A DNA stretch of 64,000 bases from Mycobacteriales bacterium (GCA_018376445.1 JAHABL010000001.1:186001-250000), one strand, 5' to 3'; counted from the first letter of the stretch, positions 35,084 through 45,213 are shown. Made by a program: numbers and translations. Notes: generated by a model not told the origin, from the letters alone.

Positions 35084-35132
35084 GCATGCCGGGAGCCACT
35101 TCTGCCCCGGCGTCTCCACACGGACGGCATGC
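35084..35132 (+). other. Possible stem after manA
   Basis: GCATGCCG (35084-35091) pairs with CGGCATGC (35125-35132) around a 33-base GC-rich loop. It lies between manA and sahH and lacks a T-run, so terminator or leader function is only a possibility. Confidence 0.3.
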
Positions 35133-35179
35133 TGAGTTCCCTACCCTATGAGACCCTATGAGCATTAGCAGGAGAAAGA

Positions 35180-36685
35180 ATGTCTGAACTTGTTGTGGAC
35201 ACCCGCAACGGACTGGAATTTAAAGTTCGCGATTTGAGCCTGGCAGAAGCTGGCCGAATGCAGATCACCCTTGCCGAGCATGAAATGCCGGGCTTGATGG
35301 CGCTGCGCGAAGAATACCGCGACGTACAGCCACTCAAGGGCGCCCGCATCGCCGGCTCCATCCACATGACCGTCCAGACTGCCGTACTGATCGAGACCCT
35401 CGTCGCACTCGGCGCCCAGGTACGGTGGTGCTCCTGCAACATCTTCTCCACCCAGGATGAAGCCGCTGCCGCCATCGTGGTCGGCAAGTACGGCACCCCG
35501 GAGGAGCCCAAGGGCGTCCCCGTCTTCGCCTGGAAGGGTGAGACCCTCGAAGAATACTGGTGGTGCACCTCACAGATCCTGCACTGGCCGGCCGTCGAGG
35601 GAGACCCCGCCTCCGCCTACCCGAACATGATCCTCGATGACGGGGGTGACGCCACCCTCATGGTCATCACTGGTATGGACTACGAAAACGCCGGCGTGGT
35701 ACCTCCCATCACTGACCGCGACTCCGCGGATGAGAAGGTCCTCAAGGCTCTCTTGGAGGAACTCCTGGCAGCCGACTCCGACAAGAACTTCTTCCAGAAC
35801 GTGGGTGCCACCGTTCGTGGCGTCACCGAGGAAACCACCACCGGTGTCCATCGCCTCTACCAGTTCGCGCAGCAAGGCACCCTGCCCTTCCCCGCAATGA
35901 ATGTCAACGACGCCGTCACCAAGTCGAAGTTCGATAACAAGTACGGCACCCGCCACAGCCTGATCGACGGCATCAACCGCGGCACCGACGTCCTCATCGG
36001 CGGCAAGTCTGTGCTGCTGTGTGGTTACGGCGACGTGGGCAAGGGCTGCGCAGAAGCCCTCGACGGCCAGGGCGCCCGCGTCCACACCACGGAGGTCGAC
36101 CCCATCAACGCCCTGCAAGCCCTCATGGATGGCTTCCCGGTCGTCACCGTGGATGACTTCATCGAGCAAGCAGATATCGTCGTCACCGCCACCGGCAACC
36201 TGGGCATCATCAGCTTTGAACACATGTGCCGTATGAAGGACCAGGCCATTCTCGGTAATATCGGCCACTTCGACAACGAAATCGACATGGCCACCCTGGA
36301 AAACCACCCCAAGGTAAAGCGCACTCCCATCAAGCCGCAGGTGGACCTCTTCACCTTCGACCCCAGCCTGGACGGCGGCCGTGGCCACAGCATCATCGTG
36401 CTATCCGAAGGCCGCCTCCTCAACCTGGGCAACGCCACCGGACACCCCTCTTTCGTAATGTCCAACTCCTTTGCCGACCAGACTGCCGCACAGATTGAGC
36501 TCTTCCAGAACTCCGAAAACTACGACAAGGAGGTCTACCGCCTTCCCAAGCGTCTGGACGAAAAGGTCGCCCGCATCCACGTGGAAGCTCTCGGTGGAAA
36601 GCTCACCACGCTGACCAAGGAACAGGCACAATACATTGGTGTGGATGTGCAAGGCCCCTACAAGCCGGAACACTACCGCTACTAA
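35180..36685 (+). CDS. sahH: Adenosylhomocysteinase
   Basis: The 501-residue enzyme splits S-adenosylhomocysteine to adenosine and homocysteine and so keeps methylation going. [14 protein letters not shown], the NAD loop [30 protein letters not shown] and the C-terminal [10 protein letters not shown] are diagnostic. The insert of about 40 residues near [22 protein letters not shown] is typical of the long eukaryote/actinobacterial form. AGGAGAAAG precedes the ATG. tmk follows 37 bases later. Confidence 0.97.
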   Translation: MSELVVDTRNGLEFKVRDLSLAEAGRMQITLAEHEMPGLMALREEYRDVQPLKGARIAGSIHMTVQTAVLIETLVALGAQVRWCSCNIFSTQDEAAAAIVVGKYGTPEEPKGVPVFAWKGETLEEYWWCTSQILHWPAVEGDPASAYPNMILDDGGDATLMVITGMDYENAGVVPPITDRDSADEKVLKALLEELLAADSDKNFFQNVGATVRGVTEETTTGVHRLYQFAQQGTLPFPAMNVNDAVTKSKFDNKYGTRHSLIDGINRGTDVLIGGKSVLLCGYGDVGKGCAEALDGQGARVHTTEVDPINALQALMDGFPVVTVDDFIEQADIVVTATGNLGIISFEHMCRMKDQAILGNIGHFDNEIDMATLENHPKVKRTPIKPQVDLFTFDPSLDGGRGHSIIVLSEGRLLNLGNATGHPSFVMSNSFADQTAAQIELFQNSENYDKEVYRLPKRLDEKVARIHVEALGGKLTTLTKEQAQYIGVDVQGPYKPEHYRY

Positions 36686-36722
36686 ATTCTGCCGCCTGCC
36701 GTTTCCGTAAAAGGGGAGACCC

Positions 36723-37418
36723 ATGTTCCAGAACGCGCTGTTAGTTGCTATTGAAGGCGTCGACGGCGCTGGCAAGAACACGCTCACAAGCGCAGTGGCG
36801 GCCTCCCTTGGAAACGCCGGTGTGCGGGTGTCCCGTATCGCTTTTCCGCGCTACGGGACGCTCTACGCAGACCTTGTCTCCGCTGCCCTCCACGGGCAGA
36901 TGGGGGATCTCGTCGAGAGTGCATACGCAATGGCGACGCTCTTCGCCCTAGACCGCAAGGGCGCTCTCCATCCTGGAGTGGGGCTGGCTGCGCTCACTGA
37001 GGCTGCCCGCGAGGAGGCGACGAACCAGCCGCATATCATCCTCATGGATCGTTGGGTTGCCTCGAACGCCGCCTACTCTGCTGCTCGTATCCAGCAGCCC
37101 ATTGACGAGCCTGGAGGGATTGTTGAATGGGTAGCCGACCTGGAATTTTCCCGTTTCGGACTACCCGTGCCCGACCTCACCATCCTGCTCGATGTGCCTG
37201 TCTCCCTTGCTCGGGAGCGGGCGGCGGGCAGGGAAGCCTCCGATGCCTCTCGTACCCGTGACCTCTACGAGCGGGATAGTTCCCTGCAGGAACGAACCGC
37301 TGCTGCCTACCGTGCACTCGCTACATCACAGTGGCAAGGTCCGTGGCTGACCGTCGCCGCCGATGTGGACCCCCACGCGGTGGCAGAAACGCTGCTGTCA
37401 ACCCTTCCCGCACAGTAG
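36723..37418 (+). CDS. tmk: Thymidylate kinase, mycobacterial type
   Basis: The 231-residue kinase phosphorylates dTMP. It has the P-loop EGVDGAGKNTL, FPRYG, YAMATLFALDR and the VASNAAYSAAR substrate segment, all close to M. tuberculosis Tmk. The DRY motif preceding that segment reads DRW here. AAGGGGAGA precedes the ATG. Position between sahH and mtrA matches mycobacteria, except that a CDF transporter gene is inserted next. Confidence 0.94.
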   Translation: MFQNALLVAIEGVDGAGKNTLTSAVAASLGNAGVRVSRIAFPRYGTLYADLVSAALHGQMGDLVESAYAMATLFALDRKGALHPGVGLAALTEAAREEATNQPHIILMDRWVASNAAYSAARIQQPIDEPGGIVEWVADLEFSRFGLPVPDLTILLDVPVSLARERAAGREASDASRTRDLYERDSSLQERTAAAYRALATSQWQGPWLTVAADVDPHAVAETLLSTLPAQ

Positions 37419-37469
37419 TGCTCTTTCCACGCACCATTTCGTCTACTTTGCTATTGCAGGAGAAAACTC

Positions 37470-38402
37470 ATGTCCGCTTCTGGGGGCAAAAAGGCCATTG
37501 TTGCCGCACTGCTCGCCAACGTTGGTATTGCCATCGCCAAGTTCGTCGGCTTCCTCGTCACCGGTGCTGCCTCGATGATGGCGGAGGCGATCCACTCGGT
37601 AGCCGATACATCCAACCAGATTCTGCTGCTCATAGGTGATAAACGGGCAGAAAAAGCCCCCGATCGCACCCATCAGTTCGGCTACGCCCGCAACATTTAC
37701 TTCTACGGTTTCATCGTGGCGCTCGTCATCTTCCTGCTGGGCGGAGTGTTTTCTGTAGGGGAAGGTGTCAACAAGATCATGCATTCGCTGCAGGGCACCG
37801 AAGAGGGAGGAAACCACCTGGTGGCCATCATCATCCTGGTGGTCGCGCTGGCTCTGGAATCCTTCTCCTTGGCTACGGCAGTGAAAGAATCGAAAAAGGT
37901 AAAGGGTGATGACAGCTGGTGGCAGTTCATCCGCCACACCCATGAACCGTCCCTTATCGTCGTCATCATGGAAGACTCTGGTGCGCTTATCGGTCTGGTG
38001 CTGGCCCTCATCGGTGTATCGGTGTCGTGGGCTACGGGTAACCACCTGTGGGATGGCGTGGGTGCCCTCTGCATTGGTATCTTGCTCATCATCATTGCCA
38101 TTGTGCTCATTGTGGAAATGAAGTCCATGCTCATAGGCGAATCCCTGGATGAGCAGGATTTTGACCGCCTGGTTGCCGCCCTAGAATCTGTTCCGCAGGT
38201 GCAGCGCGTCATCTATTGCCAGACTGAGTATCTTGGCCCCGCCGAGGTCCTCGTTGCCGCTAAGATAGGGGTACCTCCAGAGCTCAGCAGTGCAGAGCTC
38301 GCTCGCGCCATCGATGAGGCCGAAGCTGCCGTCCGTAGGACCGACCAGAAGCGCTACCGGATCTTCATCGAACCGGATATTGACCAGCTGCAGAAGGGAT
38401 AG
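37470..38402 (+). CDS. Cation diffusion facilitator transporter
   Basis: The 310-residue protein has six predicted transmembrane helices between residues 8 and 215. It has the metal-site motif AEAIHSVADTSNQ in TM2 and a matching EDSGALIGL in TM5, where many CDFs have HxxxD. A cytosolic ferredoxin-like C-terminal domain follows. The EDS variant resembles SLC30A9-like members. It probably exports zinc, iron or manganese; the metal cannot be read from sequence. It lies between tmk and mtrA, five bases ahead of mtrA, likely in one transcript. Confidence 0.88.
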   Translation: MSASGGKKAIVAALLANVGIAIAKFVGFLVTGAASMMAEAIHSVADTSNQILLLIGDKRAEKAPDRTHQFGYARNIYFYGFIVALVIFLLGGVFSVGEGVNKIMHSLQGTEEGGNHLVAIIILVVALALESFSLATAVKESKKVKGDDSWWQFIRHTHEPSLIVVIMEDSGALIGLVLALIGVSVSWATGNHLWDGVGALCIGILLIIIAIVLIVEMKSMLIGESLDEQDFDRLVAALESVPQVQRVIYCQTEYLGPAEVLVAAKIGVPPELSSAELARAIDEAEAAVRRTDQKRYRIFIEPDIDQLQKG

Positions 38403-38407
38403 CCGCT

Positions 38408-39085
38408 ATGGCCCACATTCTCGTTGTCGATGACGATGAAGCTCTCGCCGAGATGCTCAGCATCGTGCTGGAAAACGAAGGTTTCAGCACCACCATCGTG
38501 GGTGACGGCAGCGAAGCCCTCCGTCTCTACCGGGAAATCAACCCTGACCTTATCCTGCTCGACCTCATGCTCCCCGGTATGAATGGCGTGGACGTCTGCA
38601 AGGAAATCCGCCGCTCCTCTGCAGTCCCCATTATTATGCTGACTGCAAAAACCGACACCATCGATGTGGTTCTCGGCCTGGAATCTGGAGCGGACGACTA
38701 CGTCACCAAACCCTTTAAACCGAAGGAACTAGTGGCCCGAGTGCGCGCGCGCCTGCGCAGTAACCAGGAGCAATCTTCCGACATTCTCACCATTGGCAAC
38801 GTCTCCATCAATGTGGCAGCGCATACTGTCACCCGCGACGGCAAGTATGTCTCCCTCACCCCACTGGAATTCGATCTTCTCACGGAGCTGGCTTCCAAGC
38901 CGGGACGCGTCTTTACCCGCGAGACGCTACTCCAGCATGTGTGGGGCTATGACCATGCCACCGACTCCCGTCTCATTAACGTGCACGTGCAGCGTCTGCG
39001 CTCCAAGATCGAAGAAGATCCGGAAAACCCCAAGATTGTGGTGACGGTGCGCGGCGTCGGCTACAAAGCTGGTACGGGAAACTAA
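38408..39085 (+). CDS. mtrA: Response regulator MtrA
   Basis: The 225-residue OmpR-type regulator has the acidic pocket DDD at 8-10, the phosphoacceptor D52 in LLDLMLPGMNG, TAK and the winged-helix domain (about 130-222). Sequence is very close to MtrA of mycobacteria, which controls peptidoglycan hydrolases, resuscitation factors and division timing. It is followed three bases later by its kinase gene mtrB and then lpqB. Confidence 0.97.
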   Translation: MAHILVVDDDEALAEMLSIVLENEGFSTTIVGDGSEALRLYREINPDLILLDLMLPGMNGVDVCKEIRRSSAVPIIMLTAKTDTIDVVLGLESGADDYVTKPFKPKELVARVRARLRSNQEQSSDILTIGNVSINVAAHTVTRDGKYVSLTPLEFDLLTELASKPGRVFTRETLLQHVWGYDHATDSRLINVHVQRLRSKIEEDPENPKIVVTVRGVGYKAGTGN

Positions 39086-39088
39086 CCC

Positions 39089-41584
39089 ATGACGTTTTTT
39101 CCCCGGCATCCGCGGCATCCCGGTGACGGCACTTCTGCCGCCTCCGAGGCGCCTGCTGCTACTACCCGTAGCACACGGGGTATCTCCTATGGGCCTCTTC
39201 CGGACCGCCATGCTACGGACGGCTCGGCAACGGTGGACATGAGTGTTCCGCAGGACTCCCTTCCTTCTGCCGATATTCCTGCCACTGATGTTTCCGCACA
39301 AGAGTTTCCGGTTGACAAGCCCACGGTGGGCGGTTCCGTTGATAGCGAAGCGCCGGGGGCCACAACTAAACCCAACGACATCAGCGACACAGCGGAAGCC
39401 ACCGCAGCTGCGCACACCGACAACGCCGCCCAAGCGTCGGAAAGCACCACACCCGCTTCCGACAGAACGAAGCGCACCTCCTGGGCCCGCCGCCGCAAGG
39501 AGCGGAAAGAACAGCGAGAACAACACCGTGCCGAAAAAGCCCAGCGGCCGCGTCAGCAGCGTTTCCCTTGGGTATTGCGAGGCTGGGGACGCCGCAAAAT
39601 CCGGGAAGGGCAGCAGCGCTGGCGGCAGTCACTGCAATTCCGTACCGTCACCACCACCATTGTGCTGGCCACGCTTATCCTCACCCTCACTCTCTTCGGC
39701 CTTTCCGCCCAGATTGCCCAGCGTATTCTTGACAGTAAAGTGGCCGGTGCTGAACGCGACCTTTCCACCGCCCGCCTCATTGTGGAATCCCAGCTGAATG
39801 GATCCGACCGCTCCGCCACCGACGAGACCCGCATGGCGAGTGCGCTTGCAGTCCTCACTGCCCAGGGGCCACAGGCGGGACAGCTGTCCGCTAATGCCGG
39901 CTCCTTTGTACCGGTTCTCTACATTCCCGCGGATGGCCTCCGTCCCGCTATTTCCACCCCTTCCAATCTGGCAATTCCACCGACCTTGGTGAACTTTGTC
40001 AGCTCCAACCAGGTCTCCTACCAGTACTCCCATATGGACCTGGGCGCGGGCGACACCAAAGTCCTCATCGTCGGTACACCCACCAACGTGGATATGCCGG
40101 ACCTCCAGCTCTACCTCATCTACTCCCTGGCAGGGGAAGAGCGCACTCTCAACCTCTTCAACACCACCCTCTTTTCCGGTGGTACGCTCATCGTCATCCT
40201 CATGGGCTTCGCATCCTACCTCGTCTCCCGCCAGATGGTGCGCCCCATTCGCCAAGCGGCAAACGCCGCCCAGCGTTTCGCCTCCGGCGACCTAGATGCG
40301 CGAATGGAAATCCGTGGTGAAGACGACTTTGCCCGTCTTGGTACCTCCTTCAACGAGATGGCGGCCTCTCTTCAGCAACAGATCGTCCAGCTGGAGGAGT
40401 TCGGGTCGGCCCAGAAACGCTTCACCTCCGACGTCTCGCACGAGCTCCGCACCCCGCTCACCACTGTGCGCATGGCGGCTGATATCATTTATGACCACGC
40501 AGACGATCTCGACCCCGGTACCGCCCGTGCCTCTCAGCTGATGGTGAAGGAACTGGACAAGTTCGAGTCTCTTCTCAATGATCTCCTCGAGATCTCTCGC
40601 CACGATGCTGGTGTGGCGGAGCTGAACTCGGAACGCATTGATATCCGTACCTGTGTCTACTCGGCTATTGCCGCAGTGTCCGGTGTGGCTGCGTCGGCCG
40701 ACGTCTCCGCCGAAATCGATATGCCAGAGATACCAGTGATGTGCGACGTTGACTCACGGCGAGTGGAACGTATCCTCCGCAACCTGCTTGCCAACGCCTA
40801 CGACCACTGTGAAGGAAAACCCGTCATCCTTACCGTCCGGGCGGGTGACGATACCGTCGGCATCTCCGTTCGCGACCACGGAGTCGGCTTGAAACCAGGC
40901 GAAGCAAAGAAAGTCTTCGACCGCTTCTGGCGTGCCGACCCCTCCCGCGTCCGCCAGTCTGGTGGCACCGGCCTGGGCTTGGCAATTGCCACCCAGGACG
41001 CCGAACTACACGGAGGCCGGCTGGAAGCTTGGGGCATGCCAGGAGAAGGCACCTGCTTCCGTCTCACCCTGCCACGCGAGGCGGGACATGCGGTCACAAG
41101 TTCACCCGTCCCTCTGCGGTTCCCTGTGGGAGACGCCGTCGAAGTGACGGAACCCATGGCCACCGGGGAGATCCCCCTGAGCGAGTACCTCGAGTCGAAG
41201 CGTACTGACGCAGCCACCGTCACCCCGCACAGTGGAGAGATTCCTGTTGTCTCCCTCACTGACCGCACCGGCGACATCCCCCTTGCGGAGGCCTACTCCG
41301 AGACCGCAGCGGGGAGGACAAATGCCAACCCCACCGGGGAACTATCCCACCTCACCGACCCCACTAGTGGCGAACTACCCCTCCAGGAACCCCCCGCTTC
41401 ACAGCCCGACGCCGCTGAACGTCCCTTCAGCGGTGAGACGGAACTCAACACCGTCCCCAGTGAGCAAAACAGCATCGGGTCGGTATCCGCACCTTTGGAA
41501 GGGCTTGCAGAAGTCCCCGATTCAACAGCTGGCCTCCTCGCTTCACACCTGAATCACCCCGATATTGTGGAGGAGGATGACTAA
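39089..41584 (+). CDS. mtrB: Sensor histidine kinase MtrB with long terminal extensions
   Basis: The 831-residue protein is far longer than the roughly 570 residues usual for MtrB. A disordered, charged N-terminus (1-185) is followed by a transmembrane helix (about 188-208), an extracytoplasmic domain, and a second helix (about 358-380). HAMP, DHp with VSHELRTPL, and the ATPase domain (NLLANAYDH, DHGVGL, GGTGLGLAI) come next. Residues about 665-831 form an acidic tail with repeated TGEIPL/SGEIPV/TGDIPL/SGELPL units. It phosphorylates MtrA. lpqB overlaps its stop. Core function is secure; the tails are unexplained. Confidence 0.95.
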   Translation: MTFFPRHPRHPGDGTSAASEAPAATTRSTRGISYGPLPDRHATDGSATVDMSVPQDSLPSADIPATDVSAQEFPVDKPTVGGSVDSEAPGATTKPNDISDTAEATAAAHTDNAAQASESTTPASDRTKRTSWARRRKERKEQREQHRAEKAQRPRQQRFPWVLRGWGRRKIREGQQRWRQSLQFRTVTTTIVLATLILTLTLFGLSAQIAQRILDSKVAGAERDLSTARLIVESQLNGSDRSATDETRMASALAVLTAQGPQAGQLSANAGSFVPVLYIPADGLRPAISTPSNLAIPPTLVNFVSSNQVSYQYSHMDLGAGDTKVLIVGTPTNVDMPDLQLYLIYSLAGEERTLNLFNTTLFSGGTLIVILMGFASYLVSRQMVRPIRQAANAAQRFASGDLDARMEIRGEDDFARLGTSFNEMAASLQQQIVQLEEFGSAQKRFTSDVSHELRTPLTTVRMAADIIYDHADDLDPGTARASQLMVKELDKFESLLNDLLEISRHDAGVAELNSERIDIRTCVYSAIAAVSGVAASADVSAEIDMPEIPVMCDVDSRRVERILRNLLANAYDHCEGKPVILTVRAGDDTVGISVRDHGVGLKPGEAKKVFDRFWRADPSRVRQSGGTGLGLAIATQDAELHGGRLEAWGMPGEGTCFRLTLPREAGHAVTSSPVPLRFPVGDAVEVTEPMATGEIPLSEYLESKRTDAATVTPHSGEIPVVSLTDRTGDIPLAEAYSETAAGRTNANPTGELSHLTDPTSGELPLQEPPASQPDAAERPFSGETELNTVPSEQNSIGSVSAPLEGLAEVPDSTAGLLASHLNHPDIVEEDD

Positions 41585-43338
41585 TGGATCGTCGGTCCCG
41601 CCATGCGAAGCTCCTCGCCCCGCTCTGTGCCCTCGTCCTACTCGCTGGTTCCACAGCCTCCCTGACGGCATGCACTGCCCTGCCGTCGGATGCCCCACCG
41701 CAGTCCCTCGGACAGTTCCGGCGCACCCCCATCACCTTCAACCCGCCCAAGCCACAGCCCGGGCGCTCCCCGGATCTCCTCCTGCGGGACTTTATGCGGG
41801 CTGCGGCAGTACCCACCAACCGGCACGCTGCTGCGCGCCTCTTCCTCACTGCCAAAGGTAACGCCGACTGGGACGACCAAGCTACCCTCAAAGTCATTGA
41901 GCGTATCGATGTCAACACCGTCGCCACTCCCGATGCCAACAGCCTGGTCATGCAAGTACGTGCCCGCTCAATGGGTGAAGTAGACAAGCAAGGTGCCTTC
42001 CGGTCCAACCTCTCCACCCACACTTTTGAAGTGAAGATGCACCGCAACGGCAAACAGTGGCTGATTGATCGCTTCCCCGACGAACTCCTCGTCGACCGCG
42101 AAGCCTTCATGGCCACCTACGAATCCCAGTCCATCTACTATCTGGATGTCACCGGTTCCCGGGTTGTACCCGATCCCCGCTGGCTCTACGCCCAAGATAG
42201 TCACCTCCCCAATATGCTCATGCAACTGTTGGTGCAGGACCCATCACCCCAATTGCACGATATGGTGGCCAGTGAACTTCCGGCCTCTGCACATGTTTCC
42301 GCGGTTCCCGGTGCGCAAGGCAATGGGGTGGACGTCGAAATCTCCAACTACCAGGCAGGCTCGGAAGCGTCTCGTCGTCGCTTGGCTGCCCAGATCATCT
42401 TCACTTTCGAACGGGCTCGTATCCATGGCCCCTTTTACATCACCGTGGACGGTAACCCATTGGATCCAAACCATCGGGACGGCTGGACCGCGGCAGACGT
42501 GGTGCACTACGACCCCATGTACGCGACTCACCAGAATCCGGTGCAGTTGCACGCCATCACGTCCGATGGGCTTATGAAGGTGAGCTCCAACCTCGAACCG
42601 GTGAAGGGGCCGCTGGGGCACTCACAGGATCTTCGCTCTGCCTCCTTCTCCCGTGGCGGCGAGATGATTGGTGTGGTAGAAGAGGTACGCGACAAAGAAC
42701 GCACCCCGCTGGAGGTAAAAATGGGGCCAGTAGGCGGACCGCTGGTCTCTGTGATGCGCGGTAGCCGCTTCTCTCGTCCCACGTGGGGGCCCACGGGACT
42801 AGACATGTGGATCGTCTCTGGTGACGATCACATCAACCGGATTGTGTGGCAAGATGGGCGCTCGCCACTGGTCACCCGGGTCGATACAAGCCACCTCACC
42901 CGCAAACCCGACTTCAACACCCTGAGCATTTCGCCTGACGGAGTGCGCCTGGCTTACATTTCTGGCGGCAAACTCTACATTGCCACCATCTATACCAGCC
43001 GTGATGGGGAAGTGTCACTGCGGAATCCGCAGCGTATCTATATCTCCTCCGATGAGGTTGTGTTGTCGGTCGCCTGGCGTACTGCTACTGAGCTTCTCGT
43101 TGGTGGATCGCTGACGGATCAGCCGGTTCTCATGGTGTCGATTGATGGGGCTTCCGTCACCCCACTAGGGATTCGCAACGTCACCGCCCCGGTCTCCGTG
43201 GTGGTCGCGAACCCCACCGGCATCTACGTGCAAGACAGTCGCGACGTGATGCGCCTGGAACAGGGGTCTGAAGGGTTCTGGCAGGATGTACCTGCTCTGG
43301 TGAACTCTCCTCGCGCGATCCCCGTGTTGGAAGGCTAA
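41584..43338 (+). CDS. lpqB: Lipoprotein LpqB
   Basis: The 584-residue lipoprotein has a signal peptide with lipobox L-T-A-C (C30), a GerMN-like domain (about 200-310) and a C-terminal beta-propeller-like part with repeated SPDGVRLAYISGG-type strands. LpqB binds the extracellular part of MtrB and tunes the MtrAB system. Its ATG overlaps the mtrB stop (TAATG). It completes the conserved mtrA-mtrB-lpqB operon. Confidence 0.95.
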   Translation: MDRRSRHAKLLAPLCALVLLAGSTASLTACTALPSDAPPQSLGQFRRTPITFNPPKPQPGRSPDLLLRDFMRAAAVPTNRHAAARLFLTAKGNADWDDQATLKVIERIDVNTVATPDANSLVMQVRARSMGEVDKQGAFRSNLSTHTFEVKMHRNGKQWLIDRFPDELLVDREAFMATYESQSIYYLDVTGSRVVPDPRWLYAQDSHLPNMLMQLLVQDPSPQLHDMVASELPASAHVSAVPGAQGNGVDVEISNYQAGSEASRRRLAAQIIFTFERARIHGPFYITVDGNPLDPNHRDGWTAADVVHYDPMYATHQNPVQLHAITSDGLMKVSSNLEPVKGPLGHSQDLRSASFSRGGEMIGVVEEVRDKERTPLEVKMGPVGGPLVSVMRGSRFSRPTWGPTGLDMWIVSGDDHINRIVWQDGRSPLVTRVDTSHLTRKPDFNTLSISPDGVRLAYISGGKLYIATIYTSRDGEVSLRNPQRIYISSDEVVLSVAWRTATELLVGGSLTDQPVLMVSIDGASVTPLGIRNVTAPVSVVVANPTGIYVQDSRDVMRLEQGSEGFWQDVPALVNSPRAIPVLEG

Positions 43339-43346
43339 GCGGCGTC

Positions 43347-44207
43347 GTGCCCCCACTTCTGCCGCAGGGGCTGCGGGAACTCTTGGTGCCGGTACGGTGT
43401 GCCGGCTGTGGCACGCCGGGCGAGGAATGGTGCGACTGCTGCCACCGCCATTTATCCGCCCCAGCACGCCGTCTACGTCCGCGGGTGCTTGTCCCGTGCC
43501 CAGTGTGGAGCATAAGCCCATATGGGGGGCCGGTGGCAGAGGGGATTGTGGCGTTCAAAGAGGGACGACGGCGCCGTCTGGCCATTCCCTTTGGCGCGGC
43601 GTTGGCAGAAGCGGCTGCTGGGCTGGTGGAGGCTGGGGAGCTGTTGCATCCAGCAGAACGTCCTTGGTTGATTGTGCCGGCTCCTTCTACCGCGGAGGCG
43701 GTGTGCGAGCGCGGTTTTCACCATATGCGGGAAGTGGGGGAGGAGATGGCGCGCTATCTGCAGCAGGCATCCACCAATTGGGTGTTGGGAGGTGTGGTTG
43801 GGGAGATTGCGGTGGCGGAGCTTCTCTGTGCTGCACCGCATCATGATGCAGTGGGCTTGACTGCAGAGCAGCGGCGGGCGAACTTAGCTGGTGCGATTAC
43901 CTGCGATCCGGATATTGCCACTCAGCTGGCACTGTTTACTCCTTCGGCCACCCCGCCGGTAACAGCACCAGTGACGGCACCCGTAACTCCACAGGGAACT
44001 CCTGCGGTAACGGCATCGGTAACCCCGTCGGCAGCTGAATCGGTACGGCGCCGGGCCCACAGGCTACCGCATAATGTGTTCTCGCACTGGGAAATACTCG
44101 TGGTAGATGACGTGACAACAACTGGTGCCACGCTTGCCGAGTGTTTTTTCGCACTTCACCATATGGGGATGCGGCCGCGAGGTGCGCTTACGCTGGCTTC
44201 TGCCTAG
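43347..44207 (+). CDS. ComF-family phosphoribosyltransferase-like protein
   Basis: The 286-residue protein has an N-terminal zinc-finger-like segment (CAGCGTPGEEWCDCC), the ComF motif region PSTAEAVCERGFHHMREV, and the PRPP loop VVDDVTTTGATLAEC near residue 252. Between them, about residues 198-232, lies a low-complexity run of VTAPVT-like repeats absent from ordinary ComF proteins. GTG 43347 is taken as the start. It corresponds to the Rv3242c type, downstream of lpqB. DNA-uptake or nucleotide roles are proposed for the family; none is proven here. Confidence 0.85.
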   Translation: MPPLLPQGLRELLVPVRCAGCGTPGEEWCDCCHRHLSAPARRLRPRVLVPCPVWSISPYGGPVAEGIVAFKEGRRRRLAIPFGAALAEAAAGLVEAGELLHPAERPWLIVPAPSTAEAVCERGFHHMREVGEEMARYLQQASTNWVLGGVVGEIAVAELLCAAPHHDAVGLTAEQRRANLAGAITCDPDIATQLALFTPSATPPVTAPVTAPVTPQGTPAVTASVTPSAAESVRRRAHRLPHNVFSHWEILVVDDVTTTGATLAECFFALHHMGMRPRGALTLASA

Positions 44208-44407
44208 TGTGTGTCGAGCTGTGCCAGAAAAGTAAGCCAATAGTTATGGCAACCCAAAGAACTCCTAAACAAACCTCGCTACATTGGAAAGTGAAGGAAC
44301 CGAGATGCTCGGGAGAGGGACTCGGAGACTTCAGTACCACCGACGCCACCGTGGACAGCGGCAACCGTTAGTGGACCGCGGGCGGTGGCCCGTACAGGAG
44401 GTTTGTC

Positions 44408-45148
44408 ATGTCGAAGCGTGATGCCATCCAGGAAGACACCCAAGAAGACTTCGAAGTGCCAGTGACGGCAGACGAAGAGGAGGGTCTCGTTCCTAACGCC
44501 CAAGTCATCATTCACGGGCGCAACGTTGAAGTGCCAGAGCACTTTGCCAATCGTATTAAGGGCAAGCTTGCCCGTCTGGAGCGTCTCGATCCCAGCATCA
44601 TTCGGTTCGAGGTAGAACTCCGCCACGAAAAGAATCCGCGCCAGTCCCGCATCCGTGACCGCATTGAGATCACTGGCCGTCGCAAGGGTGCCCCGGTACG
44701 CGCCGAAGCTGCTGAGGATAGCTTCTACGCTGCGCTCGAATCCGCCTGCGATAAGCTCGAGCGTTCCCTGCGCAAGGTGAAAGTCCGCCGCGGAATTTCA
44801 CGTTCCGGCCACCGCACTCCGACCTCGCTACATGATGCATCCGCGGCCTTCATCGAAGAGGATCTCAAGGCCATTCAGGTCAATGACGGCGACGCCGCCG
44901 TCACTCCCACGGAAGCAGAGCTAGGCGAAGTCGATACTTACGCTGACCTGGTCGAAGATGCTTTGCCGGGTCGTATTGTCCGTCAGAAGGTGCACCCTGA
45001 TGATCCCATGACGGTCGACGATGCGCTGTACCAGATGGAGCTGGTGGGACACGACTTCTTCCTCTTCCACAACTCCGAAACCGATAAGCCCTGCGTGGTT
45101 TACCGTCGTCGCGCCTATGATTATGGCCTTATTACCCTCGGCGAATGA
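44408..45148 (+). CDS. hpf: Long-form ribosome hibernation promoting factor
   Basis: The 246-residue protein has an N-terminal extension, the S30AE domain (about 30-125, VIIHGRNVEVPEHF and RGISRSGHRT), a linker and the C-terminal dimerisation domain (about 185-246, VRQKVHPDDPMTVDDALYQMELVGHDFFLF). Long HPFs join two 70S ribosomes into 100S dimers when growth slows. ACAGGAGG precedes the ATG. The 200-base gap before it probably holds its own promoter. Confidence 0.95.
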   Translation: MSKRDAIQEDTQEDFEVPVTADEEEGLVPNAQVIIHGRNVEVPEHFANRIKGKLARLERLDPSIIRFEVELRHEKNPRQSRIRDRIEITGRRKGAPVRAEAAEDSFYAALESACDKLERSLRKVKVRRGISRSGHRTPTSLHDASAAFIEEDLKAIQVNDGDAAVTPTEAELGEVDTYADLVEDALPGRIVRQKVHPDDPMTVDDALYQMELVGHDFFLFHNSETDKPCVVYRRRAYDYGLITLGE

Positions 45149-45176
45149 TGTAAATCGCGAATAATCAGTAATATAG

Positions 45177-45213
45177 AGACCGGCTGTATTTACCAGTACA
45201 GCCGGTCTTTATT
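45177..45213 (+). terminator. Terminator after hpf
   Basis: AGACCGGCTGTA (45177-45188) pairs with TACAGCCGGTCT (45197-45208), followed by TTATT. It lies about 30 bases past the hpf stop. Confidence 0.9.
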
